Source of the DNA: Collinsella sp.
Lineage (GTDB): Bacteria > Actinomycetota > Coriobacteriia > Coriobacteriales > Coriobacteriaceae
Direction of reading: 5' to 3'
DNA: 64,000 nt
NCBI GenBank assembly: GCA_019414025.1
Contig: DXMU01000036.1
Coordinates: forward strand, 6,166-70,165
This document shows positions 40,791 through 49,664 of this stretch, one piece after another. The position numbers were made by a program, and so were the translations under genes. Position 1 is the stretch's first letter. Every line of letters starts with the position of its first letter. The notes under the pieces are model-generated. The model worked only from the letters and a program-made list of their open reading frames with translations, was not told the origin of the DNA and searched no databases.

Positions 40791-41870
40791 ATGGCAGATT
40801 CTAAGCAGGCTCCGCTCGACGCCGCGGCAGCCGCCAAAGCAGCGTTCGCTTCGGTCCAGGACAAGCCGTTCCCCGACGATATTTTTACGGCTCCCGAGCT
40901 CCATTGGGCCGTCATCGGTTGCGGCGTTATCGCCAACCAGATGGCTCAGTCCCTTGCTCTTGCCGGTCGCAAGCTTGCGGGCGTCGCCAACCGTACGCCG
41001 TCCAAGGCTCAGGCTTTTGCCGAGCAGTATGGCATCGAGAAGGTCTACGACACGGTTGAGGACCTCTACGCCGATCCTGGCATCGACGCCGTCTACATCA
41101 CTACCCCGCACAACACTCATATCACCTATCTGCGCGCTGCCCTGGCAGCCGGCAAGCACGTGCTCTGCGAGAAGGCCATTACCCTCAATTCCGCTGAACT
41201 CGATGAGGCCCGTGCCATTGCCGCCGAGCACAGCGTGGTCCTTATGGACGCCACCACGGTGCTTCACATGCCCTTGTATCAGGAGTTGCGTCGCCGCATG
41301 GATGCCGGCGAGTTCGGCCGCATGAACCTCGCTCAGCTCAACTTTGGTAGCTACAAGGAGTACGGCGACCTGACCAACCGTTTCTACAATCGCAACCTTG
41401 CCGGCGGTGCCATGCTCGATATTGGTGTGTATGCCCTGTCCGTCATGCGCCTGTTTATGGCGAGCCAGCCCGCCGAGGTCGTGTCTCTAGGCAACACCTG
41501 CGAGACTGGCGTCGATGTTGCGGGCGGCATCGTCTGCCGCAATGCCGAGCAGCAGCTGGGCGTCGTGAGCCTTACGCTTCACTCCAAGCAGCCCAAGCGC
41601 TCGGTCATTAGCTTCGACAAGTGCTATATCGAGGTCAACGATTATCCGCGTGCCGATCACGCGACCATCGTGTGGACTGCAGACGGTCACCGTGAGGAGG
41701 TCCACGCTGGCACCGAGGCATACGCTCTGTGCTACGAGATGGCCGACCTGGAGAGGGCCGTTGCCGGCGATGATTCGAAGCGTGAGCTTCTGGGCTATGC
41801 TTCTGATGTTATGGAGCTTATGACCAAGCTTCGCGCCGATTGGGGAGTCGTGTACCCCGAGGAGGAGTAA
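40791..41870 (+). CDS. Gfo/Idh/MocA-family oxidoreductase
   Basis: A 359-residue NAD(P)-dependent sugar or cyclitol dehydrogenase. The Rossmann motif WAVIGCGVIANQMAQSL is preceded by about 40 extra residues; the family's EKP-like motif is HVLCEKAITLN with the catalytic Lys, and GGAMLDIGVYALSVMRLF contains the second-domain signature. AGGAGG at 40779-40784 favours the ATG at 40791 over 40788. Paired with a DeoR regulator; the substrate cannot be read. Confidence 0.87.
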   Translation: MADSKQAPLDAAAAAKAAFASVQDKPFPDDIFTAPELHWAVIGCGVIANQMAQSLALAGRKLAGVANRTPSKAQAFAEQYGIEKVYDTVEDLYADPGIDAVYITTPHNTHITYLRAALAAGKHVLCEKAITLNSAELDEARAIAAEHSVVLMDATTVLHMPLYQELRRRMDAGEFGRMNLAQLNFGSYKEYGDLTNRFYNRNLAGGAMLDIGVYALSVMRLFMASQPAEVVSLGNTCETGVDVAGGIVCRNAEQQLGVVSLTLHSKQPKRSVISFDKCYIEVNDYPRADHATIVWTADGHREEVHAGTEAYALCYEMADLERAVAGDDSKRELLGYASDVMELMTKLRADWGVVYPEEE

Positions 41871-41873
41871 GCG

Positions 41874-42620
41874 ATGCTAGCGGAAGATAGGCTCAACGCG
41901 ATCGTGTCGATGGTTCAGCAGGCCGGCTCGGTTACCGTGCCGGAGCTTGCCGAAGCCCTGGGCGTGACGGCGTCTACCATTCGGCGCGACCTGCAGACGC
42001 TCGACCGAGCACACCGTATCGCCAAGGTGCACGGAGGCGCGACAAGTCTGGAGCGCGCGCACGTGACGCGCGACCTAACGCTTAATGAGCGCAGCGATCT
42101 CCATAACGACGACAAGGAGCGTATCTGCGCCCGTGCGGCGGCACTTGTGGAGCCCGAGAGCTTTGTATACATCGACTCGGGTTCGACGACGCTCAGGCTC
42201 ATCGAGCATCTTCCACACCTTGAAGATGTCACCTATGTGACCGATTCCGTGCTCCATGCTCAACGCCTTGCTTTGCGCGGCATGCGTACCGTGGTGCTGG
42301 GTGGCGAGCTCAAACCCGAGACCGAGGCGCTCGTTGGCCCCGATGCCTTGGCAACCTTAGACCGCTACAACTTCAACTGTGGCTTTTGGGGCTCTAACGG
42401 CATTGCCGCCGAGCAGGGCTTCACGGCGCCCGATATCGAGGAGGCACAAGTAAAGCGTATCTCGATGCGCCATACGGCCAAGCGCTTCGTAATCTCGGAC
42501 GCCAGTAAATTTGGCATGGTGGCGCCCGTCAAGTTCGCGGACTTTCGTGACGCAACGATTATTACCGCAGGCGAGGTCCCCGCCAAGTACCGGACAATGG
42601 ACAACGTCGTCACGGTCTAG
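41874..42620 (+). CDS. DeoR-family transcriptional regulator
   Basis: A 248-residue regulator starting MLAEDRLNAIVSMVQQAGSV, with the helix-turn-helix VPELAEALGVTASTIRRDLQ and the sensor domain SFVYIDSGSTTLRLIEHL. It begins four bases after the oxidoreductase stop and so is co-transcribed, probably as the operon's own sugar-phosphate-sensing repressor. Confidence 0.9.
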   Translation: MLAEDRLNAIVSMVQQAGSVTVPELAEALGVTASTIRRDLQTLDRAHRIAKVHGGATSLERAHVTRDLTLNERSDLHNDDKERICARAAALVEPESFVYIDSGSTTLRLIEHLPHLEDVTYVTDSVLHAQRLALRGMRTVVLGGELKPETEALVGPDALATLDRYNFNCGFWGSNGIAAEQGFTAPDIEEAQVKRISMRHTAKRFVISDASKFGMVAPVKFADFRDATIITAGEVPAKYRTMDNVVTV

Positions 42621-42637
42621 CGACGGGAAGGCCAAAA

Positions 42638-42670
42638 CCACCACAAAGGGGACAGGCGCCTTTGTGGTGG
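42638..42670. repeat. Palindromic repeat with GGGGACAG core
   Basis: CCACCACAAAGG (42638-42649) and CCTTTGTGGTGG (42659-42670) are perfect 12-bp arms; GGGGACAG is at 42648-42655. It lies 17 bp after the deoR stop. Confidence 0.75.
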
Positions 42671-42729
42671 GTCAATGGAAAAGCGGCAACGACCATCCCG
42701 GGCGCTGCCACTTTTGTTGTCTACCGGTT

Positions 42730-42949
42730 TATCTAAATCTGTAACAACCAGACCGTTAAAAGCAGGCTAGATGTTACAGATCGAGATACTTACGAACCGC
42801 GCCGTCCCTTTGTCTCAATCTGTAACATCTGGGACTGATTTTGCCGAGTTACTGTTACAGATTGAGATTATTCCCTTGAGGGGATTCGAATGTCTCGATC
42901 TGTAACAGATAGACCGGAAAATGGGTTCTAACTGTTACAGATCGAGACG
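42730..42949. repeat. Three tandem hairpin units, about 80-bp pitch
   Basis: Each unit has a 17-bp left arm (consensus TGTCTCRATCTGTAACA), a 25-bp loop, and the complementary right arm (TGTTACAGATYGAGA and following). Units: 42730-42788, 42811-42870, 42891-42949. Loops share GACC/GACT and AAAA-type motifs. The array sits between the deoR and pseudouridine synthase genes and is flanked on both sides by GGGGACAG-type palindromes. Confidence 0.85.
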
Positions 42950-42979
42950 TTTTGGGACCGCGGCTGAGCCATCGCGGCA

Positions 42980-43018
42980 AAACCATCATAAAGGTGCCTG
43001 TTCCCATTGTGGTGGTTT
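42980..43018. repeat. Palindromic repeat, inverted core, overlapping the stop of the next gene
   Basis: AAACCATCA (42980-42988) pairs imperfectly with TGGTGGTTT (43010-43018); the loop has CTGTTCCC, a variant of the complement of GGGGACAG. Its right edge includes two bases of the pseudouridine synthase stop codon on the minus strand. Confidence 0.6.
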
Positions 43019-43676
43019 AGGGCTCCCAGGGGCAGGGGGCTTCGATGTGGATGTGCTCGCCGGTTACGGGATGCGTAAAGGACACGCTGTGGGCGTGGAG
43101 CATGAGGCCACAAGGACGCGGCGTCCCGTACAGGTCGTCGCCCACCAGGGGATGGCGCTCGCTCGCCAGGTGCACGCGAATCTGGTGTTTGCGGCCGGTG
43201 AGCAGCTTGACATCGATATACGAGCGCGTGGGCAGGCCGCGGCGGCTCTTAAGACGCTTGAGCACCTTCACGCGCGTTTGAGACGGCTTGCCGCTGGCGC
43301 CGACGCGCATCTTTCGGCTGTCGTGACGGTCGCGGGCGATGGGCTTGTCGATGAGCTTTTCGTTCCAGTCGATCTTGCCCTCGGCGAGCGCCAGGTAGTG
43401 CTTTTCGAACGCGTGGTCGATGATCATCTGGTCAAAGGCGGGCTGCGTCTGCTTGTCGAGTGAGAACAGCACCACGCCGGTGGTGTCACGGTCCAGGCGA
43501 TTGAGCGGCTGCATGTCGGTCGCGGCAAAGCCGTCGCCCATCGCCAGCAGCAGGTCGCTGGCGTAGTCGGTAAGTGTGCGCTCGCCGGTGCCGTCACCGT
43601 GGACGATCATGCCGGCGGGCTTGTCGATGGCCATGAGCCAGGCGTCGCAGTAGAGGACTTGAGGTTCTTCGTTCAC
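43017..43676 (-). CDS. RluA-family pseudouridine synthase
   Basis: A 219-residue enzyme that isomerises uridine in rRNA or tRNA. It has the catalytic Asp in LNRLDRDTTGVVLF (the usual H-R-L-D has N for H) and the C-terminal TGRKHQIRVHLAS. No S4 domain is present, and at 219 residues it is short for RluC/RluD, closer to RluA or TruC. Target nucleotide unknown. It lies 15 bp downstream of the U32 gene on the same strand. Confidence 0.87.
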   Translation of the reverse strand: MNEEPQVLYCDAWLMAIDKPAGMIVHGDGTGERTLTDYASDLLLAMGDGFAATDMQPLNRLDRDTTGVVLFSLDKQTQPAFDQMIIDHAFEKHYLALAEGKIDWNEKLIDKPIARDRHDSRKMRVGASGKPSQTRVKVLKRLKSRRGLPTRSYIDVKLLTGRKHQIRVHLASERHPLVGDDLYGTPRPCGLMLHAHSVSFTHPVTGEHIHIEAPCPWEP

Positions 43677-43691
43677 GTGTAAGCCTTTCGG

Positions 43692-46187
43692 TTAGCTAAT
43701 TCCCACAAACATGCAGCCCGAGGTGGCGCCGCGCAGGCGGGCGGCCGGCTTGCGGCCGGCTTGAGCCGCCTCGACAGCGCGACGGACGCGAGCGACGGCA
43801 CGGCCAATCTCATCGGCCTCGAGCAAGGTTCCGTCGACCATAAGACGGCGCACGCCGGCATCGAGCAGCTGCGGAACTTGCGGCGTGAGGTCGATGGGGT
43901 AGGCGTCGTACAGGCGTGAGCGGCCGTGGATGTCGGTACGCACCGGCATGACCTTGCCGTCGATATTCTTGAGCGAGAGCTTGCGGGCACGCAGGCGGCA
44001 GTTGGCACAATCGTGGATGCAGCCGTTGGCAACCTGCAGAATGCAATGCTCGCTTGTCATGACGCGCGGGCGGCCAAAGACGGTGATGCCCAGAGCCGCG
44101 GGCGCGGCGGTGCCGAGCGAGATAATCTCGTCGAGCGTGATCTCGGGCGAGAGCCAAAACGCACCGGCTCCGCGCTCGGCAAGCGCCTCCATGCAGGGCG
44201 TGTTGTGCACCGGCAGGCAAGAGCGAATCTCGGCCGTGGCGCCAACCTGGGCGGCCAGGGCAAGCTCAGAGATGTTGCCAATAGCGACCGTAGCACCGGC
44301 AACAACCCATGGGTCAACGCGGACGTGGTCAACGGCGCGGCAGACCTCATCGAGCACGGGTACGATGCCCTGCTCAAACGTATCGGCGGGGGAGAGCTTG
44401 GCCGCATCGAGCGCGTCGGTGGTCATGTAGATGCGCGTTGCACCCTCCGCCCGTGCTGCCTCGGCGGCCTCGAGCGAGGTGACGGTGGCGCAGATCTGCG
44501 GCTCGTCGCGGTAGTGCTCGGGCGCGGGGCGGGAATCACTGGTGACAATCGCCGGCAGCTCGAGCGTTTTCGCGCGCTCCGCGTACGGCGCCAGAATGGC
44601 CTCTTCCAGCGCCTTGCAAGCGGCGGCGCGCACCTTATGTACGGCGGAGAAACCCATGCCACAGCCCTCATCGAGCGCCACCTCAAAGCTCGCAGCCTCA
44701 AAGGGAGAGGAACCCATGCGGCCGACGTGCTCAACCAGATCGGACGCCTCGACCGCACGGGTCTTGGCGGCTTCGACGGTAAAGCCCGTGGCCGTGGCCG
44801 TAAGCGAAGGGTCGTCGCAGCAGGTGAGCGTAACGGTAAACGGCTCGCCCAGACGCGCCACGACGGACACATCAACAGCTCGGCGGCGCAGCACATCGCG
44901 CTTGAGCGCGGCGCCGGCGGCGTCGATGGCACGCTGACTGCGAATCACGCGGACGCGGCAGCCCTCGGGCATGCTGCGGGGTACGCGACATTCGATGACT
45001 TCACCGGCTGCGGCATCATCGGCGGCAATGGTGGTCAGGAACTGGTCAAACTCGTTATCGTGGCGAAGCTCCAGCAGGTCGCCCTTGCCCACGGGCTCAA
45101 ACAGCTCAATACGGGCGATGGCGGCGCGGCGACGGCGGTCGTCGGGCTTGAGGCCGCGCACATCGCGGTTGGCCGGGCGGCTGCCCAGCACCGTGCCCAC
45201 GATCTGGCCGCGGTTGTTGGAACGCTCATAGCTCATCATCTCGTCGCCCGAGGTGCCGTCCTGATAGGCGTGCGTAAAGTCGCGGTTAAAGCAGCGCTTG
45301 AGCTGGCGCTGGCGGTCGTCTTTCTCGTCCTTGGCAACGGTGGTTCCGGCCAGCATGTCATCAATCTGATGACGATACACGTCGACGATGGAATACACGT
45401 AATCGGGCGCCTTCATGCGGCCCTCGAGCTTGAGCGACGCGGCGCCGGCGTCATACAGGCGGCGAACAAGTTGTGAAGTGTTGGTGTCACGCGGGCACAG
45501 CGCGCGCTCGCGACCGGCAGGGGAGAGCGAACGGCCGTTCTCGTCGATCAGCTCGTAAGGCAGGCGACAGGGCTGAGCGCACATGCCGCGGTTGGCCGAG
45601 CGTCCCGCCATGGCAAAGCTCGACAGCAGGCACAGGCCCGAGTAGCAAAAGCAGATGGCACCGTGGCTAAAGACCTCCAGGTCAACGTCAGGCGCGGCGT
45701 CGTGGATGGCGGCGATCTCGTCGATGGAGAGCTCGCGCGACAAGGTCACGCGGTCGGCGCCCTGCTCACGGCACCAGATAGTCCCGCGGTCATCGTGGAT
45801 GTTCGCCTGGGTCGAGATATGCGTCTCGATGCCGGGCATGGTGCGCTTGACCTCAAAGAACAGGCCCCAGTCCTGGATAATGAAGGCGTCGGCGCCCAGC
45901 GTGGAGCAGCGATGGATGAGCTGCAGCGCATCGCTCATCTCGGACTGCTTGATGACGATGTTTACCGTGACATAAACGCGCGAGCCGGCCAGGTGTGCAG
46001 CGCGGCAGGCCTGCTCAAAGGCCTCGTCGGTAAAGTTCGTTGCCTTGCGGCGGGCGTTGAAGCTGCCCATGCCGCAGTAGATGGCATCGGCGCCAGCAGC
46101 GAGTGCGGCGGCAAAGGGCTCCGGGCCTCCGGCGGGGGCCAAGAGCTCGGGCCTGCGGTTGGTGGTTCGACTGGCGGTTGCGGTCAT
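43692..46187 (-). CDS. U32 peptidase-family protein, RlhA-like
   Basis: An 831-residue protein. Residues about 12-300 form a U32 domain: PELLAPAGGPEPFAAALAAG, DAIYCGMGSFNARR, and the signature SHGAICFCYSGLCLLSSF with cysteines, then GMCAQPCRLPYEL. A DUF3656-like middle part follows, then a second barrel-like part (ATRIYMTTDALDAAKL, INDCANCRLRA-type cysteines). Family members hydroxylate bases in rRNA (RlhA) or tRNA (TrhP) rather than cut protein; the domain order favours RlhA. It is longer than the E. coli form. Confidence 0.8.
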   Translation of the reverse strand: MTATASRTTNRRPELLAPAGGPEPFAAALAAGADAIYCGMGSFNARRKATNFTDEAFEQACRAAHLAGSRVYVTVNIVIKQSEMSDALQLIHRCSTLGADAFIIQDWGLFFEVKRTMPGIETHISTQANIHDDRGTIWCREQGADRVTLSRELSIDEIAAIHDAAPDVDLEVFSHGAICFCYSGLCLLSSFAMAGRSANRGMCAQPCRLPYELIDENGRSLSPAGRERALCPRDTNTSQLVRRLYDAGAASLKLEGRMKAPDYVYSIVDVYRHQIDDMLAGTTVAKDEKDDRQRQLKRCFNRDFTHAYQDGTSGDEMMSYERSNNRGQIVGTVLGSRPANRDVRGLKPDDRRRRAAIARIELFEPVGKGDLLELRHDNEFDQFLTTIAADDAAAGEVIECRVPRSMPEGCRVRVIRSQRAIDAAGAALKRDVLRRRAVDVSVVARLGEPFTVTLTCCDDPSLTATATGFTVEAAKTRAVEASDLVEHVGRMGSSPFEAASFEVALDEGCGMGFSAVHKVRAAACKALEEAILAPYAERAKTLELPAIVTSDSRPAPEHYRDEPQICATVTSLEAAEAARAEGATRIYMTTDALDAAKLSPADTFEQGIVPVLDEVCRAVDHVRVDPWVVAGATVAIGNISELALAAQVGATAEIRSCLPVHNTPCMEALAERGAGAFWLSPEITLDEIISLGTAAPAALGITVFGRPRVMTSEHCILQVANGCIHDCANCRLRARKLSLKNIDGKVMPVRTDIHGRSRLYDAYPIDLTPQVPQLLDAGVRRLMVDGTLLEADEIGRAVARVRRAVEAAQAGRKPAARLRGATSGCMFVGIS

Positions 46188-46297
46188 ATCCTGCCTTTCA
46201 AAATGCTCAGATACTCAAAAGTATAGTGGTGCCGTCGCGGCAGGCGATGCCCGCAGCCTAAGCAGGACAAAGTCTTCAGCAGCCTCTCGGGCAAAAA

Positions 46298-46360
46298 TGA
46301 TCCCTTTTCCTCCGTCCCTAAGGGATCACGTGATCCGAAGGGGAGGAGGAAAAGGGATCA
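46298..46360. repeat. Long palindromic repeat with inner palindrome
   Basis: TGATCCCTTTTCCTCC (46298-46313) and its perfect complement (46345-46360) form 16-bp arms. Inside lies GGATCACGTGATCC (46323-46336), itself a perfect palindrome, and GTCCCT. It is a nested version of the element at 47030-47060. Confidence 0.7.
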
Positions 46361-46563
46361 GTATTCGGGCACGTCGCCGGTCACGCCGTTCATCGGCCCG
46401 TACGCGCCGTTGGGCGATAAAATATTCTCGCAATGTGATAATAATCTTGCACAGCGCAAAATCATCCCCTACTATCACAATCAAGCGCGGTGTTCAGACC
46501 GAACTGTGCCTCCCGGTGCGAACGCCGCGCTCACGCTCTCTATTTGATTGTAAGGAGAAAAAC

Positions 46564-46941
46564 ATGAGCAAGACCGTCGTGTCTTCCGATAACGCACCGG
46601 CCGCCATCGGCCCGTATTCCCCCGGCATCCAGACCGGCAACATGGTGTTTCTGTCCGGCCAGCTGGGCATTGACCCTGCAACCGGCAAGATGCCCGAGGG
46701 CGTCGAGGCTCAGGCCAAGCAGTCCCTCGCTAACGTCGAGGCCCTGCTGACCGCTGCCGGCGCCACGTTTGCCGATGTCGTCAAGACCACGGTCTACCTG
46801 GCCGACATCGCCGACTTCGCCGCCGTGAACGAGATCTACGCCTCCAAGTTCGAGGCTCCGTTCCCCGCGCGCAGCGCCTTCCAGGTTGCCGCCCTTCCGG
46901 CTGGCGGTCTGGTCGAGATCGAGGTCATCGCCGCCCTCTAG
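46564..46941 (+). CDS. ridA: RidA-family reactive intermediate deaminase
   Basis: A 125-residue trimeric protein that hydrolyses reactive enamines and imines made by PLP enzymes. SSDNAPAAIGPYSPGIQTGN, VFLSGQLGIDPATGK and the C-terminal FPARSAFQVAALPAGGLVEI (with the substrate-binding Arg) are typical. AAGGAG precedes the ATG. It stands just before the purine cluster but has its own terminator, so co-regulation is not certain. Confidence 0.93.
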   Translation: MSKTVVSSDNAPAAIGPYSPGIQTGNMVFLSGQLGIDPATGKMPEGVEAQAKQSLANVEALLTAAGATFADVVKTTVYLADIADFAAVNEIYASKFEAPFPARSAFQVAALPAGGLVEIEVIAAL

Positions 46942-46971
46942 GGCGTTGGCAACAACTAAACATGACATGCA

Positions 46972-47009
46972 AAAAGACCCTGCAGCGCGTGCGAGCTGCA
47001 GGGTCTTTT
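46972..47009. terminator. Terminator after ridA
   Basis: AAAAGACCCTGCAG (46972-46985) and CTGCAGGGTCTTTT (46996-47009) form a perfect 14-bp stem with a 10-base loop; the A and T runs allow action in both directions. Confidence 0.9.
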
Positions 47010-47029
47010 GTCAAGCGATGCGACAAAAA

Positions 47030-47060
47030 TGATCCGTTTGCCTCCGTCCCCAAGGGATCA
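47030..47060. repeat. Palindromic repeat with inverted GGGGACGG core
   Basis: TGATCC (47030-47035) and GGATCA (47055-47060) flank CCTCCGTCCCC. It lies just after the stop of the YheO-type regulator on the minus strand and shares arms with the element at 46298. Confidence 0.6.
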
Positions 47061-47065
47061 GTGGG

Positions 47066-47722
47066 TTAGCCCTCCTTACGGACCTTTTGCAGATAGCGGT
47101 AGACGCTGGGCTCAGAGATTCCAAGCGCGGCGGCGGCGCAGGCAACGGCACCCTTGAGCATAAACACGCCGTTTCCGTTGAGATGGCGGATAACGTCCAC
47201 GCGGTCGGCCTGGCCGAGCGAGGCGACATCCTGCCCGCGGCTTTCGAGCAGCTCGGAAATACTGCGGTCGATGAGCTCCTGCGTGGACTCCGAAAGGCTT
47301 TCGACCTCGATGGGGGAGGGCTCCGTGCGGACCGGCGCGGCGTCGAAGCAGGCCATAAGCTGCTGCGCCATGGCACTGATGTTGCGCACGGTCGAAAGAT
47401 CAGTGTTGACGCAGAGCATGCCGACGATCTCGCCGTCCTCGCGAATGAAGTACGTTGCGGATTCCAGCGTCTTGCCGCCGGCACCGCGGCCTTCGTAGCC
47501 CGTAATGAACGGCAGATCGCGATATTTACCATCGTGCATGATCTTGAGTGCCAGATCGGTGGCGGGACCGCCGACCTTGCGGCCGCTCACGATGCCGTTG
47601 CGAATATCGACGATGGCGTGGTCGGGATCCGAGAAATCGTGCAGCACGATTTCGCTGTTTTTGCCGAGTATCTGCTCCAGGAAATCGACCATCGGCAAAA
47701 AGCGACGTACGGTCTCGTTCAC
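47066..47722 (-). CDS. YheO/DauR-type PAS-HTH regulator
   Basis: A 218-residue regulator. Residues about 1-120 form the YheO-like PAS sensor (EIVLHDFSDPDHAIVDIRNG, KTLESATYFIREDGEIVGML), and the C-terminal helix-turn-helix is GISEPSVYRYLQKVR. The start is a GTG at 47722 with AAAGGAG six bases before; the open frame beyond it lacks a ribosome site. It is divergent from the purine permease and likely controls the purine module. Confidence 0.85.
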   Translation of the reverse strand: MNETVRRFLPMVDFLEQILGKNSEIVLHDFSDPDHAIVDIRNGIVSGRKVGGPATDLALKIMHDGKYRDLPFITGYEGRGAGGKTLESATYFIREDGEIVGMLCVNTDLSTVRNISAMAQQLMACFDAAPVRTEPSPIEVESLSESTQELIDRSISELLESRGQDVASLGQADRVDVIRHLNGNGVFMLKGAVACAAAALGISEPSVYRYLQKVRKEG

Positions 47723-47960
47723 GGGCAACTCCTTTGGGTGAAATCGGAAATGTTCATAACAATTTTTTCTCATGGTAACACGGTGTCTATTGACTCGCAT
47801 ATTCGCAGGTACATTGCGTAATACGGATGAGCGGTAGGAATTTGGCGGTAAACGGTCGACCAAAAGAAAAGTTAGATGTTATTTTGACCAGACACTTTCC
47901 TGACCTGCGAAAATGCATTGCCTCAGCTCAAGAATAGTCTGATAACAAAAAATTATTATT

Positions 47961-47979
47961 GAGAATGAGAATCATCTTT
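47961..47979. promoter_or_regulatory. Fur-box-like sequence before the purine permease
   Basis: GAGAATGAGAATCATCTTT matches 14 of 19 positions of the classical Fur box (GATAATGATAATCATTATC). It lies about 95 bp before the permease start, in the shared divergent region of 352 bp. Otherwise this gap is AT-richer and holds no gene. Confidence 0.35.
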
Positions 47980-48074
47980 AATACGATATGCAACGAAGGC
48001 ACAACCTCACCCCCGCACTGCGTCACAATAGAGCGTTAGATGCGAAAACAACTACTTCGAGGATTGGTGGTCAA

Positions 48075-49469
48075 ATGGCCCAGGAGACGGTTACGAACGG
48101 CACTGAAGCCCTGTTCACTCGCGAAGGCATGCCGCCCGTTAAGGAAATGATCCCGTGTGCCCTTCAGCACGTACTGGCATCGTTTGCCGGCATTATTACC
48201 CCGGCGGTCATCATGGCCGGCGTCTACGGCTTTAATAGCCAGCAGAGCACCGACATCATTCAGGTCGCGCTCATTCTTTCAGCAATCGACACGGCCCTTC
48301 AGGCGTTCGCTCCCTTCCGTCGCATCGGCGGCGGCCTGCCCATCGTCATGGGCGTCTCGTTCGCGTTCCTGCCGGCCCTTCAGGCCATGGGCGCCTCGGG
48401 CTTTAGCTTTGGTGCGCTGCTGGGCGGCGAGATTGTCGGCGGTGCCGTCGCGGTCCTCTTTGGTCTGGCCTACAGCAAGATCAAGTGGCTGTTCCCGCCC
48501 GTCGTGACCGGTACGGTCATCTTCTCCATCGGCGTTTCGCTGTATCCCACGGCCGTCAAGTATATGGCCGGCGGTATGGGTACGCCGCTGTGGGGCACCC
48601 CGCAGGCCTGGTGCGTCGCTCTTATCACCTTCGCCGTGGTCTTTGCGCTCGCCAACTTTGGCAAGGGCACGCTCAAGCTGGGATCCGTGTTCTTTGGCAT
48701 GATCGTTGGCATGATCGTTTCGATCCCCTTTGGCATGATCGACTTCTCCAGCGTTGCTACCGCTCAGGTCTTCGCCCTTCCCAAGCTCATGCCCTACGCG
48801 CTCGAGTTTGATCCCGAGGTCTGCATTACCCTCGCCGTCGTGTTCCCCATGGTTGCCATCCAGGTTATCGGTGACGTCTCCGCCGCCTGCCTGGGCTCTA
48901 TCGACCGTATGCCCACCGAGCGCGAGCTCTCCGGCGCTATCGTGTCCCAGGGCCTCACCTCTATGGTCGGCGGCCTGCTGGGCGGTCTTCCCACCAGCGC
49001 CCTTGGCCAGAACGTGGGCATCATCTGCTCCAACAAGGTCGTCAACAAGTGGGTCTTTGTGATCATCGCGGCCGTCTTTGCCATTGCCGGTCTGTTCCCG
49101 CAGCTCTCTGCCGTTCTTTCCGCTATCCCGCAGCCCGTCATCGGCGGCGCGACCGTCGGCGTCTTTGGCACCATCACCATGAACGGCGTGCGCATGTTCA
49201 CCCGCGAGGGCCTCACGCAGCGCACTACCACCATCGTCGGTACCTCCGTCGTCTTTGGCCTGGGTATCTGGATGGCCAGCGGTTGCCTTGCCGGTGAGGG
49301 TATGCCCACCTGGGTGCCCACCGTCATCGGCTCCAATGCCGTAACCCCCACCGCCATCATGGCCATTGTCCTTAACCTGATTCTTCCGCAGACGCCGGTC
49401 GTGGCTCAGCACATCGATGCTGCCAAGGACGCTGCCGTGGATCTGGTCTTGCCCGAGAGCAAGAAGTAA
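48075..49469 (+). CDS. Xanthine/uracil permease family (purine transporter)
   Basis: A 464-residue membrane transporter of the nucleobase-cation symporter 2 family with about 12-14 helices. CALQHVLASFAGIITPAVIM near the start holds the conserved Q-H, GVSFAFLPALQAMG and VFPMVAIQVIGDVSAACLGS follow, and GLLGGLPTSALGQNVGI is the family signature. It probably imports xanthine, urate or related purines for the enzymes downstream. The ATG at 48075 has GGTGG ahead. Confidence 0.88.
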   Translation: MAQETVTNGTEALFTREGMPPVKEMIPCALQHVLASFAGIITPAVIMAGVYGFNSQQSTDIIQVALILSAIDTALQAFAPFRRIGGGLPIVMGVSFAFLPALQAMGASGFSFGALLGGEIVGGAVAVLFGLAYSKIKWLFPPVVTGTVIFSIGVSLYPTAVKYMAGGMGTPLWGTPQAWCVALITFAVVFALANFGKGTLKLGSVFFGMIVGMIVSIPFGMIDFSSVATAQVFALPKLMPYALEFDPEVCITLAVVFPMVAIQVIGDVSAACLGSIDRMPTERELSGAIVSQGLTSMVGGLLGGLPTSALGQNVGIICSNKVVNKWVFVIIAAVFAIAGLFPQLSAVLSAIPQPVIGGATVGVFGTITMNGVRMFTREGLTQRTTTIVGTSVVFGLGIWMASGCLAGEGMPTWVPTVIGSNAVTPTAIMAIVLNLILPQTPVVAQHIDAAKDAAVDLVLPESKK

Positions 49470-49485
49470 CCAATTCGGTGCTATT

Positions 49486-49560
49486 CGTCGGCGGACGCAT
49501 CGCCTCGTCCGCCGACGTCATGCGGCGCCAAGCCGCACTTCAAAGGGTTTGCCCCTTTGG
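49486..49560 (+). promoter_or_regulatory. Three consecutive hairpins between permease and ssnA
   Basis: CGTCGGCGGACG/CGTCCGCCGACG (49486-49517) is a perfect 12-bp stem; then TGCGGC/GCCGCA (49521-49537) and CAAAGGG/CCCTTTG (49541-49559). No T-run follows the first. They may attenuate or stabilise the message between transporter and enzymes. Confidence 0.5.
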
Positions 49561-49664
49561 TGAAGCGTTGACGGGAGAGGGCCCGTTTCCGGTGTAGGCC
49601 GGCGCTTCGCACTCCGCTATGTCAGAGGTGTCAAACCCCGCCCCTGATGTTGAAGGGAGCATTC

